Source: Blastococcus_B deserti (GTDB taxonomy: Bacteria; Actinomycetota; Actinomycetes; Mycobacteriales; Geodermatophilaceae). From it: 64,000 nucleotides of DNA. The notes below the pieces were generated by a model that saw only the letters and a list, made by a program, of their open reading frames with translations, searched no databases and was not told where the DNA came from. Below are positions 43,336 through 51,634 of the stretch, one piece after another. Position numbers and translations under genes: made by a program. The DNA is taken from positions 62,001 through 126,000 of the forward strand of contig NZ_JBHUHP010000011.1 of NCBI RefSeq assembly GCF_042682525.1, given 5' to 3'. The stretch's first letter is position 1, and each line of letters starts with the position of its first letter.

Positions 43336-44436
43336 TCAGTGGTCGATGTCGCAGGCGCCGGCGGCGGCGCTCACGCAGGTCTGGATGAGGACGCCGTCCC
43401 CGGGGGCGGCAGTGGTCAGCTCGCCGTTCCGCAGGTCCCGCACGGCTCCTTCGCGCAGGGGGAGCACGCAGCCGTAGCAGATGCCCATGCGGCAGCCGCT
43501 CGGCATGAGGACGCCGGCCTCCTCGGCCGCGTCGAGGATCGGCGTGGCGCCGTCGGCCTCGAGTGTGGTGCCCGACTTCGTGAACGAGACGGTGCCGCCC
43601 TCGCCGGTGACCAGGACGGTCGGCCGGAAGCGCTCCGTGTACAGCCGGTCGGCGATCCCCGCGGCCGCCCAGTGCGCCTCCAGCGCCTCGAGCATCCCCA
43701 CCGGGCCGCAGGCCCAGGTGGCGCGCTCGGCCCAGTCGGGGACCAGCTGCGCGATGGCGGCGGCGTCGAGCATCCCGGCGGTGTCGGTGTGCTGCTCGAC
43801 CAGTCGGATGCGTCCCTCGGCGGCCAGCCGGCGCAGCTCGGGCCCGAAGACGACGTCCTCGCCGGTGGGCGCGGAGTGCACCAGCACGACGTCGGCGAGC
43901 TCCGCGGCGTGGTTGCGCAGGATGCCCATCACCGGCGTGATCCCCGACCCGGCGGTGACGAACAGCGCCTTGGCCGGGACCTGCGCGGGCAGGCAGAACT
44001 CGCCGGTGGCCTGGTCCAGCTGGACGATCGTGCCCGGCTTCGCACGGTGCACCAGGTGGTTGCTGACCTTCCCGCCGGGGATGGCCTTCACCGTGATGCT
44101 GATGCAGCCGTCGGTGCGGGTCAGGTCGGACGTGATCGAGTAGGCCCGCCACTGCCGGACGCCGTCGACGTCGATGCCGATCCGGACGTACTGGCCGGGG
44201 GTGTGAGGCCGCCAGCTGCGGCCGGGGCGGATGACGACCGTGGCGGCGTCCCGCGTCTCGTGCTCGATCGCCTCGATGCGGCCGCGCAGGTCGGCCCCCG
44301 AGCGGAGCGGGTCGACCAGGTCGAGGTAGTCCTGGGGCAGCAGCGGCGTCGTGACGAACTCGGCGAGCTTCAGGACCCGGTCGCGCAGCCGAACGCGCGG
44401 CCGGGCCTGCGTGGGGCGCGGGACAGTGGCCGTCAT
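43336..44436 (-). CDS. Ferredoxin reductase with C-terminal 2Fe-2S domain
   Basis: Electron-transfer flavoprotein that probably feeds the desaturase, 366 residues. The FAD-binding domain carries RAYSITS (about 120). The NAD(P)-binding domain has GSGITPVMGILR and ACGPVGMLEALE. The C-terminal plant-type ferredoxin domain has CRMGICYGC and the final QTCVSAA ligand. The ATG at 44436 lies at the edge of the divergent promoter with a weak Shine-Dalgarno. It is probably first in the operon. Confidence 0.9.
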   Translation of the reverse strand: MTATVPRPTQARPRVRLRDRVLKLAEFVTTPLLPQDYLDLVDPLRSGADLRGRIEAIEHETRDAATVVIRPGRSWRPHTPGQYVRIGIDVDGVRQWRAYSITSDLTRTDGCISITVKAIPGGKVSNHLVHRAKPGTIVQLDQATGEFCLPAQVPAKALFVTAGSGITPVMGILRNHAAELADVVLVHSAPTGEDVVFGPELRRLAAEGRIRLVEQHTDTAGMLDAAAIAQLVPDWAERATWACGPVGMLEALEAHWAAAGIADRLYTERFRPTVLVTGEGGTVSFTKSGTTLEADGATPILDAAEEAGVLMPSGCRMGICYGCVLPLREGAVRDLRNGELTTAAPGDGVLIQTCVSAAAGACDIDH

Positions 44437-44527
44437 ACCTAGAGGGTGTCCAGCGCAGGGCTCAGTTACCTGTGTGATCCACGTGAATCGAACGGTACGT
44501 TTCGTTCCCGGCGAACAAAGGAGTGGC
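44437..44527. promoter_or_regulatory. Divergent promoter region (reductase/PucR)
   Basis: 91 bases with two possible operators: GATCCACGTGAATC (44479-44492, a degenerate palindrome sharing the parS centre) and CGAACGGTACGTTTCG (44492-44507, imperfect palindrome). An AAGGAG Shine-Dalgarno for the regulator is at 44518-44523. The PucR-type regulator may act here to control the desaturase operon. Confidence 0.45.
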
Positions 44528-45721
44528 ATGACCGACGACGAGCTGAGCATCCCGGCCGACGTGGCGGACGCCATGCGGGCCGAACTGCCGTCGGTCGCCG
44601 AGCAGACCGTCGCTGCGATCGTCGTCGAGGTGCCCAGCTACGCCGACGCCTTCGGAGGCGACATGGGCGCCACCATCGAGAACGCCGTGCAGCTCGCCCT
44701 CGGCGGCTTCCTGGAGCTGGCGTCCGCCGGTGGCGCCGGCGACGCGAGCACACCCATCAAACCGGCGCTCGACGGCGCGTATGCGCTCGGCCGGGGCGAG
44801 GCCCGCAGCGGGCGGTCGATGGATGCGCTGCTGGGCGCCTACCGGGTCGGGGCTCGGGTGTCGTGGCGGCACATGGCGGCCAGCGCCGTCGCCGCCGGGC
44901 TGGGCGTCGAGCAGCTGGCCCGTTTCGCGGAGCTGGTGTTCGCCTACATCGACCAGCTCTCGGCGGCTAGCGTGGCCGGGCACAGCGACGAGCTGGCCAC
45001 CAGCGGGCGCGTGCGCGAGCGCTACCTGGAGCGGCTGGCGAACCAGTTGCTGGCCGGCGCTCCGAGGGAGGACATGCTGGCGGCCGCCGAACGCGCCGAC
45101 TGGAGCACGCCGCGCACCCTGACCGCGGTGATCCTGCCCGAGGCCCGGGTGCGGGGAGCGCTGGCCTCGCTGGACGCCCGCACGCTGCGGTCCACCGAGG
45201 AGGTTCCCGGGCTCGCCTCCTCCGGGGATCTGGTGGTCCTGCTGGTCCCCGACGCCGAGGGCCGGTCGCGACCGGCGCTGGTGCGCTCGCTGCGCGAGCG
45301 GGAGGCCGTGGTGGGGCCCGCGCGCCCCTGGGCGGAGGTGCACAGCTCCTACGCCCGCGCCCTGCGGGCACTGCACCTGGGGCTGACCGTGGACGGCCCG
45401 GAGCCGCTCGACACCGAGGGCCGGCTGGCGGACCTGGTGCTGCGGGCCGACGAGACCGCGCTCGGCGACCTCCGCGCCCAGGTGCTGGCCCCGCTGGCCG
45501 GCCTGGGGCCGGGCGCGCGGGAGAAGCTGACCGAGACCCTGCGGTCGTGGCTGCTGCACCACGGGCGGCGGGAGGCCATCGCGGCCGAGCTGTTCGTCCA
45601 CCCCCAGACCGTGCGCTACCGGATGGGCCAGCTGCGCGAGCTCTACGGGAACCGGCTGGAGGACCCGCGCACGGTGCTGGAGCTGACCCTCGCCCTGGGC
45701 GTTCCGCCGGTCACGGCCTGA
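44528..45721 (+). CDS. PucR-type transcriptional regulator
   Basis: A 397-residue regulator. The N-terminal part is a helical sensory region (about 1-160). A GGDEF-like middle part (about 190-290) is followed by a C-terminal PucR helix-turn-helix (about 335-390) with HHGRREAIAAELFVHPQTVR and YRMGQLRELYGNRLEDP. It lies divergently from the desaturase-reductase operon, so it probably regulates it. The ATG follows AAGGAG. The effector is unknown, and lipid or growth cues are only a guess. Confidence 0.87.
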   Translation: MTDDELSIPADVADAMRAELPSVAEQTVAAIVVEVPSYADAFGGDMGATIENAVQLALGGFLELASAGGAGDASTPIKPALDGAYALGRGEARSGRSMDALLGAYRVGARVSWRHMAASAVAAGLGVEQLARFAELVFAYIDQLSAASVAGHSDELATSGRVRERYLERLANQLLAGAPREDMLAAAERADWSTPRTLTAVILPEARVRGALASLDARTLRSTEEVPGLASSGDLVVLLVPDAEGRSRPALVRSLREREAVVGPARPWAEVHSSYARALRALHLGLTVDGPEPLDTEGRLADLVLRADETALGDLRAQVLAPLAGLGPGAREKLTETLRSWLLHHGRREAIAAELFVHPQTVRYRMGQLRELYGNRLEDPRTVLELTLALGVPPVTA

Positions 45722-45820
45722 TCGGCCCGGCATCCGTCGCGCAGGCGGGGGCTCGGGAGGCGGACGGGGTTCCCGGACCGCTCTGGCGCGGATCGGCTGC
45801 GACGGGGCAGGGTTGTCGGG

Positions 45821-46708
45821 GTGGGTGTCGACCTGGCGGCTGCTGCGGAGTTCCTGGCCGGTGCGGCGCGCGTGCTGGACCGGAGGCGCTTCGACCTGCT
45901 GTTCGGGGACGGCGGCGCGGCACCCGTGCTGGCCGCCGTCGACGGCTACCGGAACCCGGACGGCGGCTACGGATGGGGCCTGGAGCCGGACCTGCGCTCG
46001 CGGACCAGCCAGCCGGGCGGGGCGCTGCACGCCCTGGAGGTGTTCGCCGACGTCGCCCCGGTCGTCACCGGGCGGGCCCGCGAGCTCTGCGACTGGCTGG
46101 AGGGCGTGACCCTGCCCGACGGCGGGCTCCCCTTCGCGCTGCACGTGCCCGACCCGGCCGCCTGTGCGCCGTTCTGGGCGTCCGCCGACGCGGGGACGTC
46201 GTCCCTGCAGATCACCGCGGTGGTGGCGGCCGCCGCCCACCGGGTCGCGGCCACCGATCCAGCGGTGGCCGGCCACCCCTGGCTGGCCCGGGCCACCGAC
46301 CACTGCCTGCGTGCGGTCCGCGACCTCGGCCCCGAACCGCACGCCATGGTGCTCGCCTTCGCGGCGCAGTTCCTCGACGCTGCGGCCGCGGGAACGCCGT
46401 CGGCCACCGGGCTCGTCGAGCACCTGCGGCCGCACGTCCCGCCCGACGGCCTGCTGCACGTCGCCGGCGGCGCGGAGGACGAGTACATGCGCCCGCTGGA
46501 CTTCGCCCCCGTCCCGGGCGGGCCCGCCCGCTCTCTCCTCGGCCCGGGCGTCGTCGAGGCGGAGCTCGAGCGCCTCGCGGCCGCGCAGCAGCCCGACGGT
46601 GGCTGGCCGGTCGACTTCGCCAGCTACTCCCCCGCGGCAACCTTGGAATGGCGCGGCCACCGCACGGTCGAGGCGCTCCTGTTGCTGCGCGCCAACGACG
46701 TCCTCTGA
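45821..46708 (+). CDS. Alpha/alpha-toroid protein (prenyltransferase/squalene-cyclase-like repeat)
   Basis: A 295-residue protein with QW-like repeats of the toroid fold: NPDGGYGWGLEPDLRS near the N-terminus and QQPDGGWPVDFASYSP near the C-terminus. There is no DxDD cyclase motif in view and no signal peptide. Members of this loose group may bind terpenoids or polysaccharide fragments, but the function is not known. The GTG is seven bases after CAGGGT, so leaderless transcription is possible. A terminator hairpin follows. Confidence 0.65.
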   Translation: MGVDLAAAAEFLAGAARVLDRRRFDLLFGDGGAAPVLAAVDGYRNPDGGYGWGLEPDLRSRTSQPGGALHALEVFADVAPVVTGRARELCDWLEGVTLPDGGLPFALHVPDPAACAPFWASADAGTSSLQITAVVAAAAHRVAATDPAVAGHPWLARATDHCLRAVRDLGPEPHAMVLAFAAQFLDAAAAGTPSATGLVEHLRPHVPPDGLLHVAGGAEDEYMRPLDFAPVPGGPARSLLGPGVVEAELERLAAAQQPDGGWPVDFASYSPAATLEWRGHRTVEALLLLRANDVL

Positions 46709-46714
46709 GGCCTG

Positions 46715-46746
46715 CTCGGCGGAACCTGTGCCGGTTCCCAGCCGAG
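46715..46746 (+). terminator. Terminator after the toroid gene
   Basis: CTCGGCGGAACC / GGTTCCCAGCCGAG hairpin with a 6-base loop and a small bulge. Confidence 0.7.
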
Positions 46747-46837
46747 AAGCAGTGCCGGTACAGCGTCAGCGCAGGGTGCCCCCCGACCCTCGGTCCTGAG
46801 CGGCTCGGCAGGAGCCGACGGAGAGAGGAGCACGCGC

Positions 46838-47173
46838 ATGGATGACATCAGGGGCGACCAGGCCGAGGTCCGGGAGCGGATGGGTTCCCGCGCCTGGGTT
46901 CGCACGGTGGGCCTCATCGGCAGCGGGCTGGTCGCCGGCGGCATCATGGCCGGCACGCTCACCGCGACCGCCGCCGAGGACAGCACCCCGACCCCCTCGG
47001 TGACGCAGTCGGAGGACGCCGCGGCCACCGAGGAAGGCACCATCATCGAGCGGGCGGCGACGCCGGAGGACTGTCCCGAGGCCGCCGACGGTGACGCCGG
47101 CACCGACGGCGGCACGGTGCCCGACGACAGCGCCGGATCCGAGGGCAGCACGGACGGCGACGCCACCGCCTGA
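46838..47173 (+). CDS. Small single-pass membrane protein with acidic outer tail
   Basis: 111 residues. A charged N-terminus (MDDIRGDQAEVRERM) is followed by a glycine-rich membrane helix or signal anchor (about 24-46, TVGLIGSGLVAGGIMAGTLTA). A low-complexity Asp/Glu/Thr/Gly tail follows with one Cys. I do not recognise it. GAGAGGAG lies about 10 bases upstream of the ATG, which supports real translation. A strong bidirectional terminator follows. Confidence 0.7.
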   Translation: MDDIRGDQAEVRERMGSRAWVRTVGLIGSGLVAGGIMAGTLTATAAEDSTPTPSVTQSEDAAATEEGTIIERAATPEDCPEAADGDAGTDGGTVPDDSAGSEGSTDGDATA

Positions 47174-47187
47174 TCCCGCGCGGATGT

Positions 47188-47221
47188 CGCGCGGCCCGTC
47201 GCCGGACCGGCGGGCCGCGCG
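47188..47221. terminator. Bidirectional terminator
   Basis: Perfect CGCGCGGCCCG / CGGGCCGCGCG stem between convergent genes. Confidence 0.8.
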
Positions 47222-47238
47222 GCGTCCCCAGGGGCCCG

Positions 47239-47844
47239 TCAGGCCGGGCGCAGCAGGGCGACCAGGAAGTCGGACCCGGCGGTGAACGGCCGCAGGTCCC
47301 ACGTCGACAGCAGCAGGTCCGCTTCCCAGCCGGTCGCCCCGGCGTCGGCGAGGAAGTCGTCGAAGTCGTAGCCGCGCCCGGCGCCGAACCCGATGGCCGC
47401 CCGGCCGTCGGCCCGCAGGTGGGCCCGCATCCTGCGCAGCACCTCCTGCCGGGTGGACTCCGCCAGGAAGGTCATCACGTTGCCGGCGCAGACGATGACG
47501 TCGAACGGCTCGGGGATGCCGGCGGCCGCCAGGTCCAGCTGGGCGAGGTCGCCCACCAGCCACCGGGCGCCGGGATGCTGCTGCCGCGCCTCGGCGACGA
47601 GCACCGGGTCGCCGTCGACCCCGACCACCGCGTGCCCGACCGCGGCGAGGTATCCCCCCACGCGCCCGGTGCCGGACCCGGCGTCGAGGACCCGTGCGCC
47701 GCGCGGCAGCATCGCGTCGACCAGCCGGGCCTCCCCGACCAGGTCGTGCCCGGCGTCGGCGAGGTCGCGGAAGCGCTGGATGTAGGCCACCGAGTGCTCG
47801 GGATTCTCCTGCGTCAACCGCGTCCACATGCTGGGTTCGGGCAT
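47239..47844 (-). CDS. SAM-dependent methyltransferase
   Basis: Class I methyltransferase, 201 residues, with motif I RVLDAGSGTGRVGGYLA (about 52-68), acidic motif II VVGVDGDPVLVAEA and FDVIVCAGNVMTFL. No substrate domain is recognisable. It starts at ATG 47844. It converges with the small membrane-protein gene and lies downstream of dinB on the same strand (gap 88 bases). Confidence 0.88.
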   Translation of the reverse strand: MPEPSMWTRLTQENPEHSVAYIQRFRDLADAGHDLVGEARLVDAMLPRGARVLDAGSGTGRVGGYLAAVGHAVVGVDGDPVLVAEARQQHPGARWLVGDLAQLDLAAAGIPEPFDVIVCAGNVMTFLAESTRQEVLRRMRAHLRADGRAAIGFGAGRGYDFDDFLADAGATGWEADLLLSTWDLRPFTAGSDFLVALLRPA

Positions 47845-47932
47845 GGGGCCGTTCTACACGGCGCCGTCCCTTCCGGCGCCGGGCAGGACACCCGGACGGG
47901 GCATCCCCCGCCGCGGCCGTGGCGCCGCCGGG

Positions 47933-49372
47933 TCACTCCGGCGTCCGCCAGTCGGGCGGGTCCGCCGGCTGCAGCAGCGGATCGTCGGCCGCCAGCGTGC
48001 GCACCGGTCCTGGTCCGGTCAGCGGACCCTCGAAGCGGACGGTGACCCGGCCCAGGCCCCGGCCCCACACCCAGCCGGCACCGAGCTCCGCGTGGCGGAC
48101 GTCCTGACCCGGCCACCACCGGCGTTCCGCGGGCAGCTGCTCGGCGGAAGCGCCCGCCGGCGCCTCCCCGGCGGGCAACCCGTTCTCGGCGGGCAAGGCG
48201 TCCCCCGCGGTCGACGGGTCCTCCGGAGCCGGCCCGTCGTCGTCGATCGGGCCCTCGGCGAAGAGGTCGCCCTGCACGTAGACCGACAGGCCCGAGACCC
48301 CCACGCCCAGCAGCCGCAGGCCGCCGCTCGCGCCCGCCTCGGCGAGCAGCCGCCGGGCGGTGGTGGCGATCGTGCGGGGGTCGTCGGTCGGTTGCGGCAG
48401 GGTCTGCGACCGCGTGAGCGTGGTGAAGTCGTACCGGCGGAGCTTCAGGGTGACCGTGCGCCCGGAGTGGGCGGATGCCTGCAGCCGCCGGCCCACCCGC
48501 GCGGCCATCGAGTCGATCTCGCGCCCCAGCACGTCGAGGTCGGTGAGGTCGCGCTCGAAGGTCTCCTCGTGCGACACCGACTTCACGCCCCGGTCGGGGA
48601 CGACGGGGCGGTCGTCCTCGGCCCGCGCCAGGGCGTACAGCCCGGCCCCGTGCGCCCTCCCGGCCAGCGCCACCAGGTCGGTCAGCGACTTCGCCGCCAG
48701 GTCGCCGACGGTCTTGACGCCGACCTGGTGCAGCCGCTCGGCGGTCGCCGGACCCACGCCGCCCAACCGGGTCACCGACAGCGGATGCAGGACGTCCAGC
48801 TCGGTGCCCGGCGGGACGACGACCAGACCGTCGGGCTTCTGAAGATCGGAGCCGATCTTGGCCATGAGCTTGGACGTCCCGATGCCGACCGAGCCGGTCA
48901 CTCCCCCGGTCGCCTCGGCGATCCGGACCTTCAGCCGCCGCGCGAGCTCGGTTACCCCCGCGACGGACAGGTCGTGCCCCTCGCCGGCCGCCAGGTCGAC
49001 GTAGGCCTCGTCCAGGGACGCCGGCTCGACCAGCGGCGACAGCTCCCGCAGCAGGCCCATGACCACGTCGGAGGTGCGCCGGTAGGCGGCGAACCGGCCG
49101 CCGAGGAACGCCGTCCCCGATGGGCACCGCCGCCGCGCCTCCGCGGTCGACATCGCGGAGCGCGCTCCGTAGGCCCGCGCCTCGTAGGACGCCGTGGCGA
49201 CGACGCCGCGCCCGCCCACCCCACCGACGACCACCGGCCGGCCGCGCAGGGACGGCTTGTCCCGCTGCTCGACCGCGGCGAAGAAGGCGTCGAGGTCCAG
49301 GTGCAGGACGCTCGCCTCCCGCCGCACGCCGCACCCACTTCCGCCCATTCGTCCCACGTGTCCGCACGCCAT
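47933..49372 (-). CDS. dinB: DNA polymerase IV (Y-family)
   Basis: Error-prone translesion polymerase, 479 residues. Catalytic carboxylates lie in HLDLDAFFAAVEQRD and SLDEAYVDLA; GVSGLSVYVQGDL lies in the little finger region. The C-terminal tail of about 100 residues is long and acidic/proline-rich, with no clear clamp-binding QLxLF motif visible to me. The ATG at 49372 is chosen; ATG 49348 is an alternative. It lies between the methyltransferase and the mycothiol-linked protein. Confidence 0.92.
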   Translation of the reverse strand: MACGHVGRMGGSGCGVRREASVLHLDLDAFFAAVEQRDKPSLRGRPVVVGGVGGRGVVATASYEARAYGARSAMSTAEARRRCPSGTAFLGGRFAAYRRTSDVVMGLLRELSPLVEPASLDEAYVDLAAGEGHDLSVAGVTELARRLKVRIAEATGGVTGSVGIGTSKLMAKIGSDLQKPDGLVVVPPGTELDVLHPLSVTRLGGVGPATAERLHQVGVKTVGDLAAKSLTDLVALAGRAHGAGLYALARAEDDRPVVPDRGVKSVSHEETFERDLTDLDVLGREIDSMAARVGRRLQASAHSGRTVTLKLRRYDFTTLTRSQTLPQPTDDPRTIATTARRLLAEAGASGGLRLLGVGVSGLSVYVQGDLFAEGPIDDDGPAPEDPSTAGDALPAENGLPAGEAPAGASAEQLPAERRWWPGQDVRHAELGAGWVWGRGLGRVTVRFEGPLTGPGPVRTLAADDPLLQPADPPDWRTPE

Positions 49373-49423
49373 TGTCGGTCGAGGCGGCGACAGGTCCGGT
49401 GACGGCGCCTAGGGTCCCGGCGC

Positions 49424-50044
49424 ATGACCGTGATGGACCTGGCACGAGCCGAGCGCGAGGACCTGCTGGAACTCCTGGAGCGGCTGACTCCCGACCAGTG
49501 GCGGGCACCGTCGCTGTGCGAGGGCTGGAGCGTGCACGACGTCGTCGCCCACGTGCTCAGCTACGACGAGCTCGGCCCGCGGCAGCTGGCGGCACGCTTC
49601 GCTCGCGGCCTGTTCCTCGTCGACCGGGTCAACGCCGTCGGTCTGCGGGACTACACGGTGCGCACCCCGGCCGAGCTGGTCGACCTGCTGCGGGCACACC
49701 TCACCCCGAGCGGGCTGACGGCTGGGCTGGGCGGAGCGATCGGCCTGACCGATGTGATGATCCACCAGCAGGACATCCGCCGTCCCCTCGGCGAGCCCCG
49801 GCACATCCCCGCCGAGCGTCTCCTGCCGGCCCTGCGCACCGCGCTGTTCAGTCCGGTGCTGCGCGGCGTCGTGCGCGTCCGCGATGTGCGGCTGGTGGCG
49901 ACCGACATCGACTGGAGCTTCGGGCGGGGACCCGAGGTCCGCGGGACGGGTGAGGCCCTGCTGCTGGCCGTGGCGGGACGCGGTGTGGTGGCCGATGAGC
50001 TCTCCGGGCCCGGACGCGACCGGGTGACGCGACGGCTCGGCTGA
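49424..50044 (+). CDS. Maleylpyruvate isomerase-type (DinB-fold) protein
   Basis: A 206-residue protein of the mycothiol-dependent maleylpyruvate isomerase/DinB superfamily. It carries LCEGWSVHDVVAHVLSYDE (a metal-binding His lies in it) and LTDVMIHQQDIRRPLG. The ATG lies eight bases after TAGGGT, so it is probably leaderless. It is divergent from dinB. The substrate is unknown; the family commonly acts on mycothiol conjugates or electrophiles. Confidence 0.8.
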   Translation: MTVMDLARAEREDLLELLERLTPDQWRAPSLCEGWSVHDVVAHVLSYDELGPRQLAARFARGLFLVDRVNAVGLRDYTVRTPAELVDLLRAHLTPSGLTAGLGGAIGLTDVMIHQQDIRRPLGEPRHIPAERLLPALRTALFSPVLRGVVRVRDVRLVATDIDWSFGRGPEVRGTGEALLLAVAGRGVVADELSGPGRDRVTRRLG

Positions 50045-50141
50045 CCGCAGGCTCCGGAGCGAGGGCTCGTCTCGGTGGCCGCCCGCCGTGGCGAGGGGTC
50101 GAGGCCGAGGCGCGGGATCCGCGCCTCCGCGGCACCTCCGA

Positions 50142-50963
50142 TCAGTCCGGCCACACCCCCGCGAAGTGGTGGACCGGGCCGTGCCCCGAGCCGACGCCCA
50201 GACTCCCGCCACCCTCCAGCGCGCGCTGGAGGTAGTCGCGGGCCTGCTCGACCAGGGGCAACCAGTCTCCGCCTCCGGACCGGGCGGCGAGCGCGGCGAT
50301 CGCCGAGGAGAGCGTGCACCCCGTCCCGTGCGTCGCGGTCGTCGCCACCCGGGGACGGCGGGTGGTCCACACGCCCCCGGCGGTCGCCAGCACGTCCACG
50401 CTCTCGTCCCCGCCCAGGTGGCCGCCCTTGAGCAGCACGGCTCCGGGGCCGAACTCCAGCAGGGCGCGGGCCTGGTCGGTCAGGTCATCCGCTTCGGTCG
50501 ACGGCTCCACCTCGAGCAGCGCCGCGGCCTCGGGCACGTTCGGGGTGATCAGGTCGGCGACCGGCAGCAGATCGGTACGGACGGCGGCCACCGCCTCCTC
50601 GTCGATCAACCGGTCGCCGCTGGTCGCCACCATCACCGGGTCGCAGACCACGGGCCCGGGGCGACGTTCGGCGAGCACGGCGGCGACCTCCCGCACCACG
50701 TCCGCGGTGCCCAGCATGCCCAGCTTGGTGGCGTGGACCTCGACGTCGTCGAGCAGCGTGCGCAACTGCAGTCCCACGAACGCCGCCGGGACGGGATGAA
50801 CGCCGGTGACGCCGCGGGTGCTCTGCGCGGTGAGCGCGGTGAGCACGGCGGTGCCGTAGGCGCCGAGGGCGCTGAAGGTCTTCAGGTCGGCCTGGATGCC
50901 GGCACCCCCGCTGGGATCGCTGCCGGCCACGGAGAGGGCCGTGGGCGTGCGTCCGGCGGTCAC
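50142..50963 (-). CDS. thiD: Hydroxymethylpyrimidine/phosphomethylpyrimidine kinase
   Basis: Makes HMP pyrophosphate for thiamine synthesis, 273 residues. The ribokinase-like core includes VAGSDPSGGAGIQADLKTFS, TKLGMLGTADVVREV and VCDPVMVATSGDRLI, with the anion hole and catalytic Asp in HGTGCTLSSAIAA. Its GTG overlaps the thiE stop (GTGA). It is last in the thiM-thiE-thiD operon controlled by the TPP riboswitch at 52450-52523. Confidence 0.94.
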   Translation of the reverse strand: MTAGRTPTALSVAGSDPSGGAGIQADLKTFSALGAYGTAVLTALTAQSTRGVTGVHPVPAAFVGLQLRTLLDDVEVHATKLGMLGTADVVREVAAVLAERRPGPVVCDPVMVATSGDRLIDEEAVAAVRTDLLPVADLITPNVPEAAALLEVEPSTEADDLTDQARALLEFGPGAVLLKGGHLGGDESVDVLATAGGVWTTRRPRVATTATHGTGCTLSSAIAALAARSGGGDWLPLVEQARDYLQRALEGGGSLGVGSGHGPVHHFAGVWPD

Positions 50964-51634
50964 CGCGCGAGCTCCGCCAGGCGGCCACGGCGGATCTCCG
51001 ACCGCAGTTCCCGGGCCGCGGCCGTGGGGTCGGCGGCAGCGCAGACGGCGGAGACGACGCACAGCCCGTCGACACCGGCGGCAGCGACCTCCGCCGCCCG
51101 GTCGACGGTGATCCCCCCGATGGCCACGCTGGTCAGCCCGCCGGCCCGGGCCGCGGAGGCCAGGCTCCGGACGGCCGCGGTCCCCAGTCCGGGGCCGGCC
51201 TCGGGCTTGGTCGGCGTGGCCCACACCGGGCTGAGGCCGACCACGTCGACGGTGCCTGCGGGCAGCCGCAGCGCCGCGTCCAGATCGGCCGCGCTCTCCA
51301 CCGACAGGCCCAGCCACGGGTGGGGGCCGATCAGCGCCCGGACCTCGGCGACGGCAAGGTCCCCCTGGCCGACGTGGATGCCGTTCGCGCCGGCCAGCAG
51401 GGCGACGTCCACGGCGTCGTTGACGACGACCGCCACGTCGGGGCGGCCGGCGAGTGACGCCTGCACGGCGCCCGTCAGGGCCAGCAACTCCCGCCGGGAG
51501 GCGCCCTTGTCACGTACCTGTACGGCGGTCACCCCGCCGGCCACCGCGGCCTTGACGACGTCGGCCACCGGCCGGGGCCGGCAGAGCTCGGTGTCGGTGA
51601 CCAGGTAGAGCGTCGGGTCGAACGGCCGCCTCAT
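50960..51634 (-). CDS. thiE: Thiamine-phosphate synthase
   Basis: Couples HMP-PP and hydroxyethylthiazole phosphate to thiamine phosphate, 224 residues. TIM-barrel motifs are TAVQVRDKGASRRE, AGANGIHVGQGDLAV, VVGLSPVWATPTKPEAGPG and VAIGGITVDRAAEVAAAG. ATG 51634 overlaps the thiM stop by four bases. Together the operon lets the cell salvage thiazole (ThiM) and pyrimidine (ThiD) and join them. Confidence 0.95.
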   Translation of the reverse strand: MRRPFDPTLYLVTDTELCRPRPVADVVKAAVAGGVTAVQVRDKGASRRELLALTGAVQASLAGRPDVAVVVNDAVDVALLAGANGIHVGQGDLAVAEVRALIGPHPWLGLSVESAADLDAALRLPAGTVDVVGLSPVWATPTKPEAGPGLGTAAVRSLASAARAGGLTSVAIGGITVDRAAEVAAAGVDGLCVVSAVCAAADPTAAARELRSEIRRGRLAELAR

